A DNA stretch of 64,000 bases from Marinisporobacter balticus (GCF_004345705.1 NZ_SLWV01000021.1:1-64000); one strand, 5' to 3'; shown: positions 44,234 through 54,226, numbered from the stretch's first letter. The notes: generated by a model from the sequence alone, not told the origin. Numbers and translations: made by a program.

Positions 44234-45466
44234 ATGAAACAAGAAATAAAAGAAAATGTAAAGAATGGACTTAAGCATAATACAGGGAATATGGGTGCGC
44301 TTTTAGGAGCTGCATTTATTATGGCAACATCAGCGATTGGACCTGGGTTTTTGACACAAACGGCAACATTTACATCCCAATTTGCAGCAAGTTTTGGATT
44401 TGTTATACTTGTTTCTGTGATTTTGGATATTGGTGCACAAGTAAATGTATGGAGAATTATTGGTGTATCAGGTATGCGTGGACAAGATATTGCGAATAAA
44501 GTTATACCAGGACTTGGTTATATTGTAGCAATACTTGTAGCGCTAGGAGGATTGGCATTTAATATAGGGAATATTGGTGGCGCTGCTTTAGGATTGAACG
44601 TTATTTTTGGATTAGATGTTAAGATTGCGGGAGTTATTTGCGGTATTGCAGGTAGTGCTATTTTCTTATCAAAAGATGCGGGACCCGTAGTAGATAAATT
44701 TACAAAAATATTAGGCGGACTTATGATTCTTATTGTAGGATATGTGGCAATTGTAACAAAACCACCTGTAGGAGAAGCGATTTTCAGAAGTGTAGCACCA
44801 GAAAATTTCAAATCATTAATTTTTCCAACGATCACACTATTAGGAGGAACTGTAGGTGGATATATTACATTTGCAGGTGGACATAGATTGATTGATGCAG
44901 GGATTACAGGAGAAAAGAATATAAAAGAAATTACAAAAGGTGCTGTAATGGGAATTACCATCGCATCTATCATGCGTGTACTTTTATTCTTAGCAATTCT
45001 AGGTGTTGTATCAAAAGGAATAGCGTTAGATCCTTCTAATCCAGCAGCTTCAGCATTTAAACATGGCGCAGGTATGATCGGATATAAATTCTTTGGTATT
45101 GTATTATTATCAGCAGGGATTACATCTGTTGTGGGTGCTGCCTATACATCTGTATCATTTTTAAAAACATTGCATCCAATGATTGAAAAAAATGAAAAAC
45201 AGTGGATTATAGGATTCATTGCAGCGTCTACAGCAATTATGGCGATTGTAGGGAAACCAGCAAAATTATTAATCTTAGCAGGTTCATTAAATGGATTGAT
45301 CTTACCACTTACGATTGGTGTAATATTATTAGCAGCGAGAAGAAAAGATATTGTAGGAGACTATAAGCATCCTACATGGTTACTCATATTTGGATTACTG
45401 ATTGTAATTATAGCTGGATACGCAGGATTTGGGGCACTTAAAAATATGCAAATGCTTGTGCATTAA
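44234..45466 (+). CDS. ycsG: Nramp-family membrane protein lacking metal motifs (YcsG-like)
   Basis: 410 residues, about eleven hydrophobic segments. It is Nramp-like, but the TM1 metal motif Asp-Pro-Gly-Asn is replaced by GPGF (in ATSAIGPGFLTQTA) and the TM6 Met-Pro-His motif is absent (GGTVGGYITFAGGH). A divalent-metal role is therefore improbable. It keeps the position of Bacillus ycsG inside the pxp operon. Transport of 5-oxoproline or a related amino acid is a reasonable inference, not shown by sequence. It lies 13 bases after pxpA. Confidence 0.82.
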   Translation: MKQEIKENVKNGLKHNTGNMGALLGAAFIMATSAIGPGFLTQTATFTSQFAASFGFVILVSVILDIGAQVNVWRIIGVSGMRGQDIANKVIPGLGYIVAILVALGGLAFNIGNIGGAALGLNVIFGLDVKIAGVICGIAGSAIFLSKDAGPVVDKFTKILGGLMILIVGYVAIVTKPPVGEAIFRSVAPENFKSLIFPTITLLGGTVGGYITFAGGHRLIDAGITGEKNIKEITKGAVMGITIASIMRVLLFLAILGVVSKGIALDPSNPAASAFKHGAGMIGYKFFGIVLLSAGITSVVGAAYTSVSFLKTLHPMIEKNEKQWIIGFIAASTAIMAIVGKPAKLLILAGSLNGLILPLTIGVILLAARRKDIVGDYKHPTWLLIFGLLIVIIAGYAGFGALKNMQMLVH

Positions 45467-45526
45467 TAAATCGGCATCTAGAGAAAATCTCTAGGTGCCA
45501 TCAATCTTTAACGAGGAGGGGCCAAT

Positions 45527-46267
45527 ATGTATGAAGAAATGAAATATTTAACAGCAGGAGAGCAGGCAATCGTAATTGAGTTTGGAAATGAAATTTCTGA
45601 AGCCATTAATAGTAAAGTAAGAGCCATGATGATTGCAATAGATAAAAAAAATATAGATGGGATTGTAGAGATGACACCTACTTATCGTTCTTTGATGGTA
45701 CATTATAATCCCCTAAAAATAGATTATGATAGTATATTAAAGCAGTTGAAAGATTTAGAAAACCAATTAGATTATATAGAGATTCCAAGACCTACAGTGA
45801 TAGAAATACCTACTGCGTATGGCAACGAATTTGGACCCGATATTGAAAATGTAGCAAAGCACAATGGCCTAACAGTAGAAGAAGTAATAAAAATCCATAC
45901 AGCTAAAGAGTATTTGATCTATATGCTTGGATTTACACCAGGATTTCCTTATTTAGGAGGAATGGATGAAAAAATTGCGACGCCTAGGCTTAAAACACCA
46001 AGAACGAAAATAAGTGGGGGTTCAGTAGGGATTGCAGGAAGTCAGACGGGAATTTATCCAATAGATAGTCCAGGAGGATGGCAATTAATAGGAAAAACGC
46101 CACTAAAATTATATGATGCATATAGAGATACACCCATTTTACTACAGGCAGGGAATTATATTAAGTTTGTTGCGATTGAAGAGAAAGAATATGTAAAGAT
46201 AGAAGAAGCAATAAAAAATAATCATTACAAATATAATACATATCCAAAAGAAATGGAGGTGAAATAA
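45527..46267 (+). CDS. pxpB: 5-oxoprolinase subunit B
   Basis: 246 residues. KipI/AHS1-type features are GEQAIVIEFGNEIS near the N-terminus, then LGFTPGFPYLGGMDEKIATPRLKTPRTKISGGSVGIAGSQTGIYPIDSPGGWQLIGKTP. It forms the ATP-using PxpBC complex with the next gene. ATG follows GAGGAGG. The stop is directly adjacent to the pxpC start, indicating translational coupling. Confidence 0.94.
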   Translation: MYEEMKYLTAGEQAIVIEFGNEISEAINSKVRAMMIAIDKKNIDGIVEMTPTYRSLMVHYNPLKIDYDSILKQLKDLENQLDYIEIPRPTVIEIPTAYGNEFGPDIENVAKHNGLTVEEVIKIHTAKEYLIYMLGFTPGFPYLGGMDEKIATPRLKTPRTKISGGSVGIAGSQTGIYPIDSPGGWQLIGKTPLKLYDAYRDTPILLQAGNYIKFVAIEEKEYVKIEEAIKNNHYKYNTYPKEMEVK

Positions 46268-47299
46268 ATGAATCAAATAAAAATTTTAAATCACGGACTT
46301 CTAACATTAGTACAAGATGGAGGAAGATATGGCTATCAACAATTTGGGGTTCCTGTTTCAGGGGTTATGGATAGCTTTGCACACAGAATTGCAAATATTT
46401 TGGTAGGGAATGACGAAAATGAAGCCGTTTTGGAAATGACTATTGTAGGCCCACATATAGAATTTGAAAATGATTGTGTCATTGCTATTACAGGAGGAGA
46501 CTTATTGCCTATTGTGAATGAAGCACCTATTCCTATGTGGGAAAGTATATATATAAAAGAAGGAGATCGATTGTCCTTTAGATATATGAAAAGTGGATGC
46601 AGAAGTTATATTGCCTTCTCTGGAGGTATTGACGTAGAAGTAGTTATGAGAAGTAAATCGACCTATATAAAAGGAAAAATCGGAGGACATGAGGGAAGAC
46701 CTCTCAAGATAGGAGATGTACTTAAAATAGGAAAACCAAAAGAGAATTTGCATAAATTAAAAGGAAGGATTGTTCCCCCTAAATATATTCCTAAATTTAC
46801 AAATACGATTGATGTACGTATAGTCTTAGGGCCTCAGAATGAATATTTTACAGAAAAAGGAATTAAAACTTTCCTTTCTAGCCCCTATGCTGTCACTAAT
46901 GAATGTGATCGAATGGGTTTTCGACTTGAGGGAGAAACTATTGAGCATGTAAGCGGTGGAGATATTATTTCTGATGGAATTGCTTTGGGTGCTATTCAGA
47001 TTCCAGGGCATGGAAAACCTATTATTATGATGGCGGACAGGCAAGCTACAGGGGGATATACAAAAATAGGTAATGTTATTCGCTCAGATTTATATAAAAT
47101 AGCACAAGCAAAACCAGGAGATCAAATAAGGTTTAGCGAAATAAGTGTAAAAGAAGCGCAACAGATATTAAAGGAAGTAGAAGCAAAAATTATTGCTATT
47201 AAACAAGAATGTGTTGCCCGGGAAATTGTGTCTACAAAACAATTTCATTTAAAGATTAATGGAAAATCTTATGAAGTGAAAGTTGAAGAGGTGAAATAA
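46268..47299 (+). CDS. pxpC: 5-oxoprolinase subunit C
   Basis: 343 residues of the KipA/AHS2 type. It starts ILNHGLLTLVQDGGRYGYQQFGVPVSGVMD and includes EMTIVGPHIEF, YIAFSGGIDV, SDGIALGAIQIPGHGKPIIMMADRQATGGYTKIGNVI. A short C-terminal extension (about residues 315-343) follows. It is last gene of the operon and ends in a perfect palindromic terminator. Confidence 0.94.
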   Translation: MNQIKILNHGLLTLVQDGGRYGYQQFGVPVSGVMDSFAHRIANILVGNDENEAVLEMTIVGPHIEFENDCVIAITGGDLLPIVNEAPIPMWESIYIKEGDRLSFRYMKSGCRSYIAFSGGIDVEVVMRSKSTYIKGKIGGHEGRPLKIGDVLKIGKPKENLHKLKGRIVPPKYIPKFTNTIDVRIVLGPQNEYFTEKGIKTFLSSPYAVTNECDRMGFRLEGETIEHVSGGDIISDGIALGAIQIPGHGKPIIMMADRQATGGYTKIGNVIRSDLYKIAQAKPGDQIRFSEISVKEAQQILKEVEAKIIAIKQECVAREIVSTKQFHLKINGKSYEVKVEEVK

Positions 47300-47333
47300 A
47301 AAAGCTTTTGGAAATATTTCCAAAAGCTTTTTT
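47298..47333. terminator. Bidirectional palindromic terminator
   Basis: A perfect 36-base palindrome (arms 47298-47315 and 47316-47333, core GGAAATATTTCC) has A-runs on the left and T-runs on the right. It ends the pxp operon and, on the minus strand, overlaps the stop of the helicase gene. Confidence 0.88.
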
Positions 47334-49461
47334 AGTGGTGCGTTAGAATTTTTTGCGCTATACATACGGGTAAGGATAGTCCACGTATACCTAATCCGTT
47401 GAAGTCAATTTGCGCAATATCCCCATCAATAGATTTTATGATGCCTTTTCCAAATTTCTTATGTTCTACAAAAGAATCAATAGAAAATTCATGTGGAATG
47501 GATTCATGAACGGATTTACTAGGTGCAAATGTTCTTTTTATATGGGGAGAAGATTTCATACAAGTATTCACTTCTTCCACAAAAGGAGAAGGACGCATAT
47601 ATGAACCATCTTGGAAACTAGGGATTAAGAGTGATAATGATTTTCTAGCACGGGTCATGCCGACATAAAAAAGTCGTCTTTCTTCTTCTAAGTAGATAGA
47701 TTTTTCTTCAGTAGAAGCATCTAGTTTAGATTTAGGAGGAAATTGGCCGTCTACTAAATCCATTAAATAGACACGATCAAACTCAAGCCCTTTTGAAGAA
47801 TGGACAGTAGAAAGAATTATGGGTGTCATTTCTTTTGTATTTTTTGCATGAAGAATAATTTTTTTTAGTGTACTTAATCTTTCCATAAAATCAATGATTG
47901 AATCGGTTTTTGAAGCAATCATTTTTAATTGTGTAAAGAGAAACAGAACATTATCATAAGAATATTTGTGCCTTTGACAATTAGATTTTAAATATTTTTT
48001 ATAAGCTAAGTTTTCTTCGATAAAACAGAGGGCATCTATAGGTTTCATAAGAGAAAGAGCATGAAAGTCTTTCTCTAGACGTTTTAGATTTTTCCTTTGA
48101 AAATCTTTTAAACCTGGAAAAAAGATTAAAGATTTGAATACAGAAATAGACTTTCCATGCTCTTTGATATAAGAAACGGCTATTTTTGAAATGTAACCAT
48201 TCATTTTATAATAAATTCTTTCGAATGAATCTATATCATAAGGATTTAAAGATACATCTAAAAAAGCTAATAAATCTCTTGTTAGCCAATGATTGAAAAA
48301 AGATAGATTAAAAGCTTGTATAGAAAAAGGAATTTGATTTCTTTGTAATCGATCAATCAATGGAATAGCAGATAGATTATTTCTATACAATACAGCAGAA
48401 GTTGTCTTTGAACATGTGGATAATTCTTCTATTAGATAGTTTGTTTGATCTTCTTTATTTTGTGCTTTTAGAATATGAATAGGGGTATGTTCTTTATTGT
48501 CTGTATACATGTTTTTTACATATCTTTTTGTATTTGATTGAATAAATGTATTGCTAAGGGTGACTATTTCTTGAGAAGATCTGTAATTTTGTTCTAAAAA
48601 AAATGTTTTTGATTGTTTATAAGTTTTTGGGAAATGGAGTAAAGCTTCAGGATATGCTCCACGAAAACCATAAATACTTTGATCATCATCTGCTACCATA
48701 AATAAATTATTTCTAGGATAAGCTAACAACTCAATGAGCGCATGCTGTACTTTAGAGGTATCTTGTGCTTCGTCTACTTGTATATAGGGGTATTGATTTC
48801 TGTATTGATTCAATAGCGGTGCATTATTTTTTAGTATATTCAGTGCAAGGCTTAGCATATCATCAAAATCAATGAGTAAATGTTGCTTTTTATAATTTTC
48901 ATAGTGCGTATAAATTTCCCTAAAGTTGTTGATTTCAAAGTCATATTGATGAAAATCTTCTGTAGCAATCATCATATTTTTTACAAAGCTAATACGACTT
49001 AAAAGTTCTTCGAGATTGTCTTCATTTAGAAAATCATGATTTACTTCTTGATAAATGTCTCTTAATAATGTATTTTTATGAATAGTAGCATGTTCTCCTT
49101 CAATAATGGTATATGCAAAGCCATTCATTTTTGCATAGCGACCAACAATGCGTAAGGCTAAACGATGGATTGTTGAAAAATACACATTTTGATGAATAAT
49201 TTTTCCAAATACATCATAAAAACGTTTTTTCATATCTTTTGCAGCGAATCTGCTAAATGTTACAGATAATATATTGCTAGGATGAATTTTATGATGCAAA
49301 ATTAAGTGGGCTGTTCTACAGATGAGGGTAGTTGTTTTTCCAGATCCAGGAACAGCTAATAAAAGAACAGGTCCATCTTTATGTAAAACAGCCTGTTTCT
49401 GTTGCGAATTTAGTTGAATGTTTTGTTGATTTTTTAGTATATGAAAAAATGAATCGTGCAA
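47332..49461 (-). CDS. UvrD/PcrA-like superfamily 1 DNA helicase
   Basis: 709 residues from TTG 49461, with GGGAGG at 8 bases. Superfamily 1A motifs are visible: QKQAVLHKDGPVLLLAVPGSGKTTTLICR (Q motif and Walker A), VDEAQDTSKVQHALIE (II), ADDDQSIYGFRGA (III), EQNYRSSQEIV (IV), TVHSSKGLEFDRVYL (V) and EEERRLFYVGMTRARKSLSL (VI). The C-terminal KFGKGIIKSIDGDIAQIDFNGLGIRGL (~660-700) resembles the Tudor-like RNA-polymerase-binding domain of PcrA. It is a little shorter than PcrA, so it may be a PcrA paralogue. Confidence 0.9.
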   Translation of the reverse strand: MHDSFFHILKNQQNIQLNSQQKQAVLHKDGPVLLLAVPGSGKTTTLICRTAHLILHHKIHPSNILSVTFSRFAAKDMKKRFYDVFGKIIHQNVYFSTIHRLALRIVGRYAKMNGFAYTIIEGEHATIHKNTLLRDIYQEVNHDFLNEDNLEELLSRISFVKNMMIATEDFHQYDFEINNFREIYTHYENYKKQHLLIDFDDMLSLALNILKNNAPLLNQYRNQYPYIQVDEAQDTSKVQHALIELLAYPRNNLFMVADDDQSIYGFRGAYPEALLHFPKTYKQSKTFFLEQNYRSSQEIVTLSNTFIQSNTKRYVKNMYTDNKEHTPIHILKAQNKEDQTNYLIEELSTCSKTTSAVLYRNNLSAIPLIDRLQRNQIPFSIQAFNLSFFNHWLTRDLLAFLDVSLNPYDIDSFERIYYKMNGYISKIAVSYIKEHGKSISVFKSLIFFPGLKDFQRKNLKRLEKDFHALSLMKPIDALCFIEENLAYKKYLKSNCQRHKYSYDNVLFLFTQLKMIASKTDSIIDFMERLSTLKKIILHAKNTKEMTPIILSTVHSSKGLEFDRVYLMDLVDGQFPPKSKLDASTEEKSIYLEEERRLFYVGMTRARKSLSLLIPSFQDGSYMRPSPFVEEVNTCMKSSPHIKRTFAPSKSVHESIPHEFSIDSFVEHKKFGKGIIKSIDGDIAQIDFNGLGIRGLSLPVCIAQKILTHH

Positions 49462-49769
49462 GATGAATGCCTCCCGTTAGCAAATATATAAAGATAAAAG
49501 CAATAGGTAAAGTATAGCATAGAAAAGGGTGGTTTTATAGCTTTAATAGATAATGAAATATTGAATGATATAGCTAGATTGTTTGATATATTCTTTTTTT
49601 ATCATAAGGAATCTTCATTTTTTTAGTATGGCTAAGATGACAGCAAATATCATAGGATATTTGCTACTTTTACAAATATTTATTTTTAGAAAAGAATATA
49701 GGGTATTAAGAAGCATTTTTCACATAGATAAAATCGTATAAACAAGTACAAGGAGGTAGTGACAACGTT
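49462..49769. other. Intergenic region with a perfect hairpin dyad
   Basis: About 308 bases between divergent genes. AGCAAATATC-ATAG-GATATTTGCT (49642-49665) is a perfect 10-bp inverted repeat with a 4-base loop; no T-tract follows directly. It could be an operator for the sigma-54 activator gene or a weak terminator. No convincing promoter was identified. Confidence 0.5.
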
Positions 49770-51167
49770 ATGAAGAACGAAAAACAAGATTTTATGAAAG
49801 ATATGGAATATATTGATGGCATTACGATTATTGATAGAAATGGAATTATACTATTTTCTGTGAAATTTAATCCATGGTTTCATCCAGAAATTATTTGTGG
49901 AGAAAAAGTACTTGGGAAAAAGCTGTGTAGTGTATTTACAAATATTGATGAAGATACGAGTACATTATTCAAAGCCATGGAGTTAGGAAGACCTATTAAT
50001 AAAAAGAGGCAAAGGGTTGCAAACGTAGAAGGAGAAAAGATCGTTACGATGAACACATCTCTTCCAATAAAAGGGGATGGGAGAATTATTGGAGCAATTG
50101 AACTTTCAAAAGATATTACAAAATATAAAGATAAGAATATGCATGTAATTCAAATGAATTCGGAACTTCTTTCTCAAACAGATGAAATGGCAAAACATTT
50201 AGGACCTGATCGAGCGAGATATTGTCTTGAAAATATTATTTCTAGTAATACAAAGATGAACGAATTAAAATATTTTGTGAAAAAGATTGCAAATGGAAAG
50301 GCTTCTGTTTTTATTTATGGAGAAACTGGAACTGGAAAAGAATTGTTTGCACATGCCATCCATAATGAGAGTAATCGAAAAAAAGGGACCTTTATTACTC
50401 AAAATTGTGCGGCAATTCCTGAAAATTTACTTGAAAGTATTTTATTTGGTACAACAAAAGGCAGTTTTACAGGAGCGTATGATCAACCCGGTCTATTTGA
50501 ATTAGCAGAAGGAGGAACGCTGTTTTTAGATGAAATAAATTCTATGCCGGTTAAATTACAAGCGAAATTATTAAGAGTACTACAGGATGGATATGTTAGA
50601 AGATTAGGAGATAGGAAAGAACGAAAAGTAGATGTAAGAATTATTTCTGCATCCAATATGAGCCCTAAGAAATCTATGAAAGAAGGATATCTGAGGCAAG
50701 ATATTTATTACCGATTAGGGGTATTATCTATGCGTATTCCTCCTCTTAGGGAGCGAAAAGAAGATATTGAAATTCTATTAAACTTTTTTATACATAAATA
50801 TAATAAATTACTGAACAAAACCATTAAAAAAGTATCCAAAGAAGTTTATGATACGTTAACCAATTATAATTGGCCAGGAAATGTAAGAGAACTTGAGCAT
50901 ATCACAGAATATGCTATGAACATGGTGGAACCAGTAGATGATAAAATAGAAATGGAACACATTGAGAATGTGATGAAACAAATGGAAGAAGAAGAAGAGA
51001 TGGAGATTACAATAAAACCATTGAAAGAGGTTGTGTCTCAAATAGAAAGAAAGCTTATAACAATAACGATACAAAAAACAAAAGGAAATGTTTCAGAAGC
51101 AGCAAGATTATTAGAAATACCAAGACAGACCCTTCAAAAGAAGATAAACAATTATCATATAATTTAG
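49770..51167 (+). CDS. Sigma-54-dependent transcriptional activator (PAS-AAA-Fis)
   Basis: 465 residues. An N-terminal PAS-like sensor (~10-115, ITIIDRNGIILFS ... GAIELSKDITKYK), a central AAA+ domain (~145-375; Walker A GETGTGKELFAHAIHN, GSFTGAYDQPGLFELAEGGTLFLDE with the sigma-54-contacting loop) and a C-terminal Fis-type HTH (ITIQKTKGNVSEAARLLEIPRQTLQKKI) give the RocR-like architecture. A sigma-54 promoter lies downstream of it at 51428 ahead of an alanine-dehydrogenase-family gene, so that operon is a probable target. The ligand sensed is unknown. Confidence 0.92.
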   Translation: MKNEKQDFMKDMEYIDGITIIDRNGIILFSVKFNPWFHPEIICGEKVLGKKLCSVFTNIDEDTSTLFKAMELGRPINKKRQRVANVEGEKIVTMNTSLPIKGDGRIIGAIELSKDITKYKDKNMHVIQMNSELLSQTDEMAKHLGPDRARYCLENIISSNTKMNELKYFVKKIANGKASVFIYGETGTGKELFAHAIHNESNRKKGTFITQNCAAIPENLLESILFGTTKGSFTGAYDQPGLFELAEGGTLFLDEINSMPVKLQAKLLRVLQDGYVRRLGDRKERKVDVRIISASNMSPKKSMKEGYLRQDIYYRLGVLSMRIPPLRERKEDIEILLNFFIHKYNKLLNKTIKKVSKEVYDTLTNYNWPGNVRELEHITEYAMNMVEPVDDKIEMEHIENVMKQMEEEEEMEITIKPLKEVVSQIERKLITITIQKTKGNVSEAARLLEIPRQTLQKKINNYHII

Positions 51168-51495
51168 ACATGTAAGTAAGCTAGAATGGGTAAATTCTTT
51201 TGTGAGATAGGACATTGCATGAAGATTAGTATTTATTCGTGAATTTATGCTCAAAAAATAACAAATACTGCCCTAAAAATAACGAAAAAGCTATGTAAAA
51301 TAAAAATTTTGCAGGCTTTTTTTACATATCATTCAAAAATATAGTGTCATTTGTATAATAAAACGATATTTTATATAGAAAATATATTGATTTTACTTGG
51401 ATTCTAAAAGAAAAAAATGATTTGTAGTGGCATGGATATTGCAATAAATATAACAGTCAGGCATAGATCGTTCATCTCAAAAGGAGGAAATAAAA
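51168..51495. other. Intergenic region with possible activator sites and sigma-54 promoter
   Basis: 328 bases. Two copies of AAAAATAAC-A/G-AA lie at 51253-51263 and 51274-51287, about 21 bases apart and 150-175 bases upstream of the sigma-54 promoter, a suitable place for upstream activator binding. An A/T-rich stretch (51340-51415) precedes the promoter, listed separately. AT richness makes chance repeats possible. Confidence 0.4.
51428..51443 (+). promoter_or_regulatory. Sigma-54 (-24/-12) promoter
   Basis: TGGCATGGATATTGCA matches TGGCAC-N5-TTGCA, with the GG and GC dinucleotides in the required 10-base spacing. It lies 53 bases before the alanine-dehydrogenase-family gene and 260 bases after a sigma-54 activator gene. 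Confidence 0.88.
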
Positions 51496-52656
51496 ATGAT
51501 TATTGGTGTATTAAAAGAAATTAAAAATGGAGAATCTCGTGTTATTATGACACCAACAGAGGTTGGAGAAATTATTGCAGAGGGTCACAAGGTGTTTATT
51601 CAGAAACAAGCAGGAGCAAATGCTGGTTTTGAGGATGAAGAATATATAGAAGCTGGCGCAGAAATTAAAAAAGATATTCAAGAAATTTATACAGAGAGTG
51701 ATATGATCGTGAAAGTAAAAGAAATTGAGCCTATAGAATATGGATTGATTAAAGAAGGACAAATGATCTTTACTTGCATACATCCAGCTGCAAATAGAGA
51801 AGAGGTGGATGCTTTAATTGAAAGAAAAGCAATCGCATTTACAGCAGAAGATACCCATCGGTTTGGATCGCCAAACTGTGAAGTAGCAGGAAAATTAGGT
51901 GTATTAATGGGCGTATATCATTTACTTAGCATTAATGGTGGAAGGGGACAATTGATCTGTGGCATTGGTGGAGCACCGAGTGCAAATGTATTGATTTTAG
52001 GTGCTGGAATTGTAGGAAAAGGAGCAACCCAAATAGCAGCATCCTTAGGTGCTGGCGTAATATTAATGGATATCAACATTGGTGTTTTAAGACAATGTGA
52101 AGAAATTTTTCCTAAGAATGTACGAACGATGTTTTCAAATCAACAAAATATCAAGAAAATATTATCAGATGTTGATTTGGTTATCAACTGTGTAAAATGG
52201 CCAAAGCATAGAAAAGATTCTTTAATTACAAAAGACATGTTAAAACTTATGAAAAAAGGTTCTGTTATTGTAGATGTTAGTGCGGATGTTGGAGGAGCCA
52301 TTGAAACATATAAGCCAACAACACATGAAAATCCTACTTATGTAGTAAATGATGTGGTTCACTATGGCGTAGATAATATACCAGGGGCCGCACCACACAC
52401 AACTTCTATTGCTTATGCAGCATCAGTTTTTTCACATATAAGATCTATTGCCAATAATGGAATTATAGAAGCTTGCAGAAGAGATGGCTATTTAAGAAGA
52501 AGTTTAACTGTATACAAAGGGGTGCTTACCCATGAAGAAACAAGTGTAATTCAAGATAGAGCATGGACAACGCCTGAAGAAGTATTGGGACTAATAGATT
52601 GTGATGATTTAGATTATGTAGCAAAAGCAACAAATACAGTTGCAAAGAAAAAATAG
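51496..52656 (+). CDS. Alanine dehydrogenase-family enzyme
   Basis: 386 residues. Ald-family residues are in place: MIIGVLKEIKNGESRVIMTP (substrate Arg), VKVKEI (Lys), CIHPAANREEV (catalytic His; the family usually has His-Leu-Ala), the NAD motif ILGAGIVGKGATQIAASLG (~175), and VDVSADVGGAIETYKPTTHENPTYVVNDVVHYGVDNIPGA (Asp). It deaminates alanine or a similar amino acid to the keto acid with NAD. Differences around the His and in PGAAPHTTS leave some doubt about the substrate. It is driven by the sigma-54 promoter and followed 55 bases later by an NhaC-type antiporter. Confidence 0.85.
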   Translation: MIIGVLKEIKNGESRVIMTPTEVGEIIAEGHKVFIQKQAGANAGFEDEEYIEAGAEIKKDIQEIYTESDMIVKVKEIEPIEYGLIKEGQMIFTCIHPAANREEVDALIERKAIAFTAEDTHRFGSPNCEVAGKLGVLMGVYHLLSINGGRGQLICGIGGAPSANVLILGAGIVGKGATQIAASLGAGVILMDINIGVLRQCEEIFPKNVRTMFSNQQNIKKILSDVDLVINCVKWPKHRKDSLITKDMLKLMKKGSVIVDVSADVGGAIETYKPTTHENPTYVVNDVVHYGVDNIPGAAPHTTSIAYAASVFSHIRSIANNGIIEACRRDGYLRRSLTVYKGVLTHEETSVIQDRAWTTPEEVLGLIDCDDLDYVAKATNTVAKKK

Positions 52657-52711
52657 TATAAAAAAATATTTTTGCTATAAAATAGAAAAAATATAAAGGA
52701 GAGATGTGAAA

Positions 52712-54121
52712 ATGGAAGTAGGCGCGACAATGGGAATTATTTCTTTATTACCGGCTACAATTGCTATTATACTTGCTTTTAGAACTAGAAATACGGTGTT
52801 TTCATTAGCTGTAGCGATTTTTATTGGTGTTTTAGTTGCTGGAAAAGGTTTAATGGGCTTTCCTACAATCCTTAAAACTTCACTTGGAACTACAAGTTTT
52901 TCTTGGATCTTATTACTTGAATTATTTATTGGAATTGTGATTGCATTCTTTCAAAGAACAGGTGCGATTCAAGGATTTACAAAAATTATGGAAGATAAAA
53001 AATTAAGTAGAAAAAATGTGCAATTGACTGCATGGGTTATGGGAATGTTTGTTTTCTTTAGTGACTATTTTAGTCCATTATTTGTAGGTTCTACTATGAG
53101 AAGTTTATCAGATAAGGCAAGAATTTCTAGAGAAAAACTTGCATATATTGCAGATTCTACGTCAGCACCAGTGAGTGTTTTAGCACCTATTACTGGATGG
53201 GCAGTGTTTATTTCTGGATTATTAGTAGGTATGGGACCTGTAGAAAATGCTGAACAGGCAATGATGGTCTTTACAAGGGCAGTACCATTTAACTTTTATG
53301 CAATTATTGCAGTAATATTAGTGGGGTTATTTGCAGTAGGCGTTATTCCAGATTTTGGACCTATGAAAAAAGCAGAAAAGAGAGCATTAGAGGAAGGGAA
53401 GGTTTTAAGAGATGGAGCAGAACCTCTTATCGGAGAAGAATTAACAGATACACCTTCATATGAAGGCATTAAAACACATATATTTTTCGATTTTATATTT
53501 CCTGTATTAATCGTTGTTACCATTGCGATTGGAACATTTATCACATTAAAATCTGCAAAAACAATGGAAGCATTCTTAACAGCAGCAGTAGTATTAGGAA
53601 TCATTATGAGAATACAAGGGGTTCCATTTAATGATATTATGAAAACAGCTATGTCAGGAATGAAAGGTGTTATGCCAGCAATTATTATATTAGCACTTTC
53701 TTATACAATCAATGCATTGAGTAAAGAGATGGGAACTGCAAATTATATCATTTCTGTAACAGAAAGTTGGTTAACACCCAATTTATTACCATTGATTACT
53801 TTTTTAATTGCAGCGACGATATCATTCTCAACAGGAACGTCTTGGGGAACATTCGCGATTGTTATGCCAATTGCAGCGCCACTAGCATTTAATTTTAGTG
53901 GAAATGAAGTGACAGTATTGGTACTTGCTACTGTTTCAGCTGTTGCAGGTGGAGGGGTATTTGGGGATCACTGTTCGCCTCTTTCAGATACAACAATCCT
54001 TGCCTCAACAGGAGCAGCAGCTGACCATATTGACCATGTAAAGACACAAATTCCATATGCACTCGTGGCAGCAGGTGTCGCTGCTGTTGTATACTTGATT
54101 ATAGGATTTGTAGCTGTTTAA
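52712..54121 (+). CDS. NhaC-type Na+/H+ antiporter family transporter
   Basis: 469 residues from ATG 52712 (AAGGAG upstream; a GTG two codons earlier is less likely). It has about 11-12 hydrophobic segments. Motifs of the NhaC/YqgA-like family are ADSTSAPVSVLAPITGWAVFISG, SFSTGTSWGTFAIVMPIAAPLA and GGGVFGDHCSPLSDTTILASTGA. Many relatives transport amino or carboxylic acids in exchange for sodium or protons. It is co-transcribed with the alanine-dehydrogenase-family gene, suggesting an amino-acid or product exchanger. Confidence 0.85.
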   Translation: MEVGATMGIISLLPATIAIILAFRTRNTVFSLAVAIFIGVLVAGKGLMGFPTILKTSLGTTSFSWILLLELFIGIVIAFFQRTGAIQGFTKIMEDKKLSRKNVQLTAWVMGMFVFFSDYFSPLFVGSTMRSLSDKARISREKLAYIADSTSAPVSVLAPITGWAVFISGLLVGMGPVENAEQAMMVFTRAVPFNFYAIIAVILVGLFAVGVIPDFGPMKKAEKRALEEGKVLRDGAEPLIGEELTDTPSYEGIKTHIFFDFIFPVLIVVTIAIGTFITLKSAKTMEAFLTAAVVLGIIMRIQGVPFNDIMKTAMSGMKGVMPAIIILALSYTINALSKEMGTANYIISVTESWLTPNLLPLITFLIAATISFSTGTSWGTFAIVMPIAAPLAFNFSGNEVTVLVLATVSAVAGGGVFGDHCSPLSDTTILASTGAAADHIDHVKTQIPYALVAAGVAAVVYLIIGFVAV

Positions 54122-54226
54122 GATAAAAAATAAAGTTTTATGAATTGCAATAGATGAATGGGATGATTTAGTAAAAGAGAAATAAATATTTATCTTAAAA
54201 AATACATTTATATAGAATATATTAGT

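Noticed and set aside
44234..45466. Manganese transporter (MntH) annotation
   Set aside because: Both metal-binding motifs of Nramp are absent.
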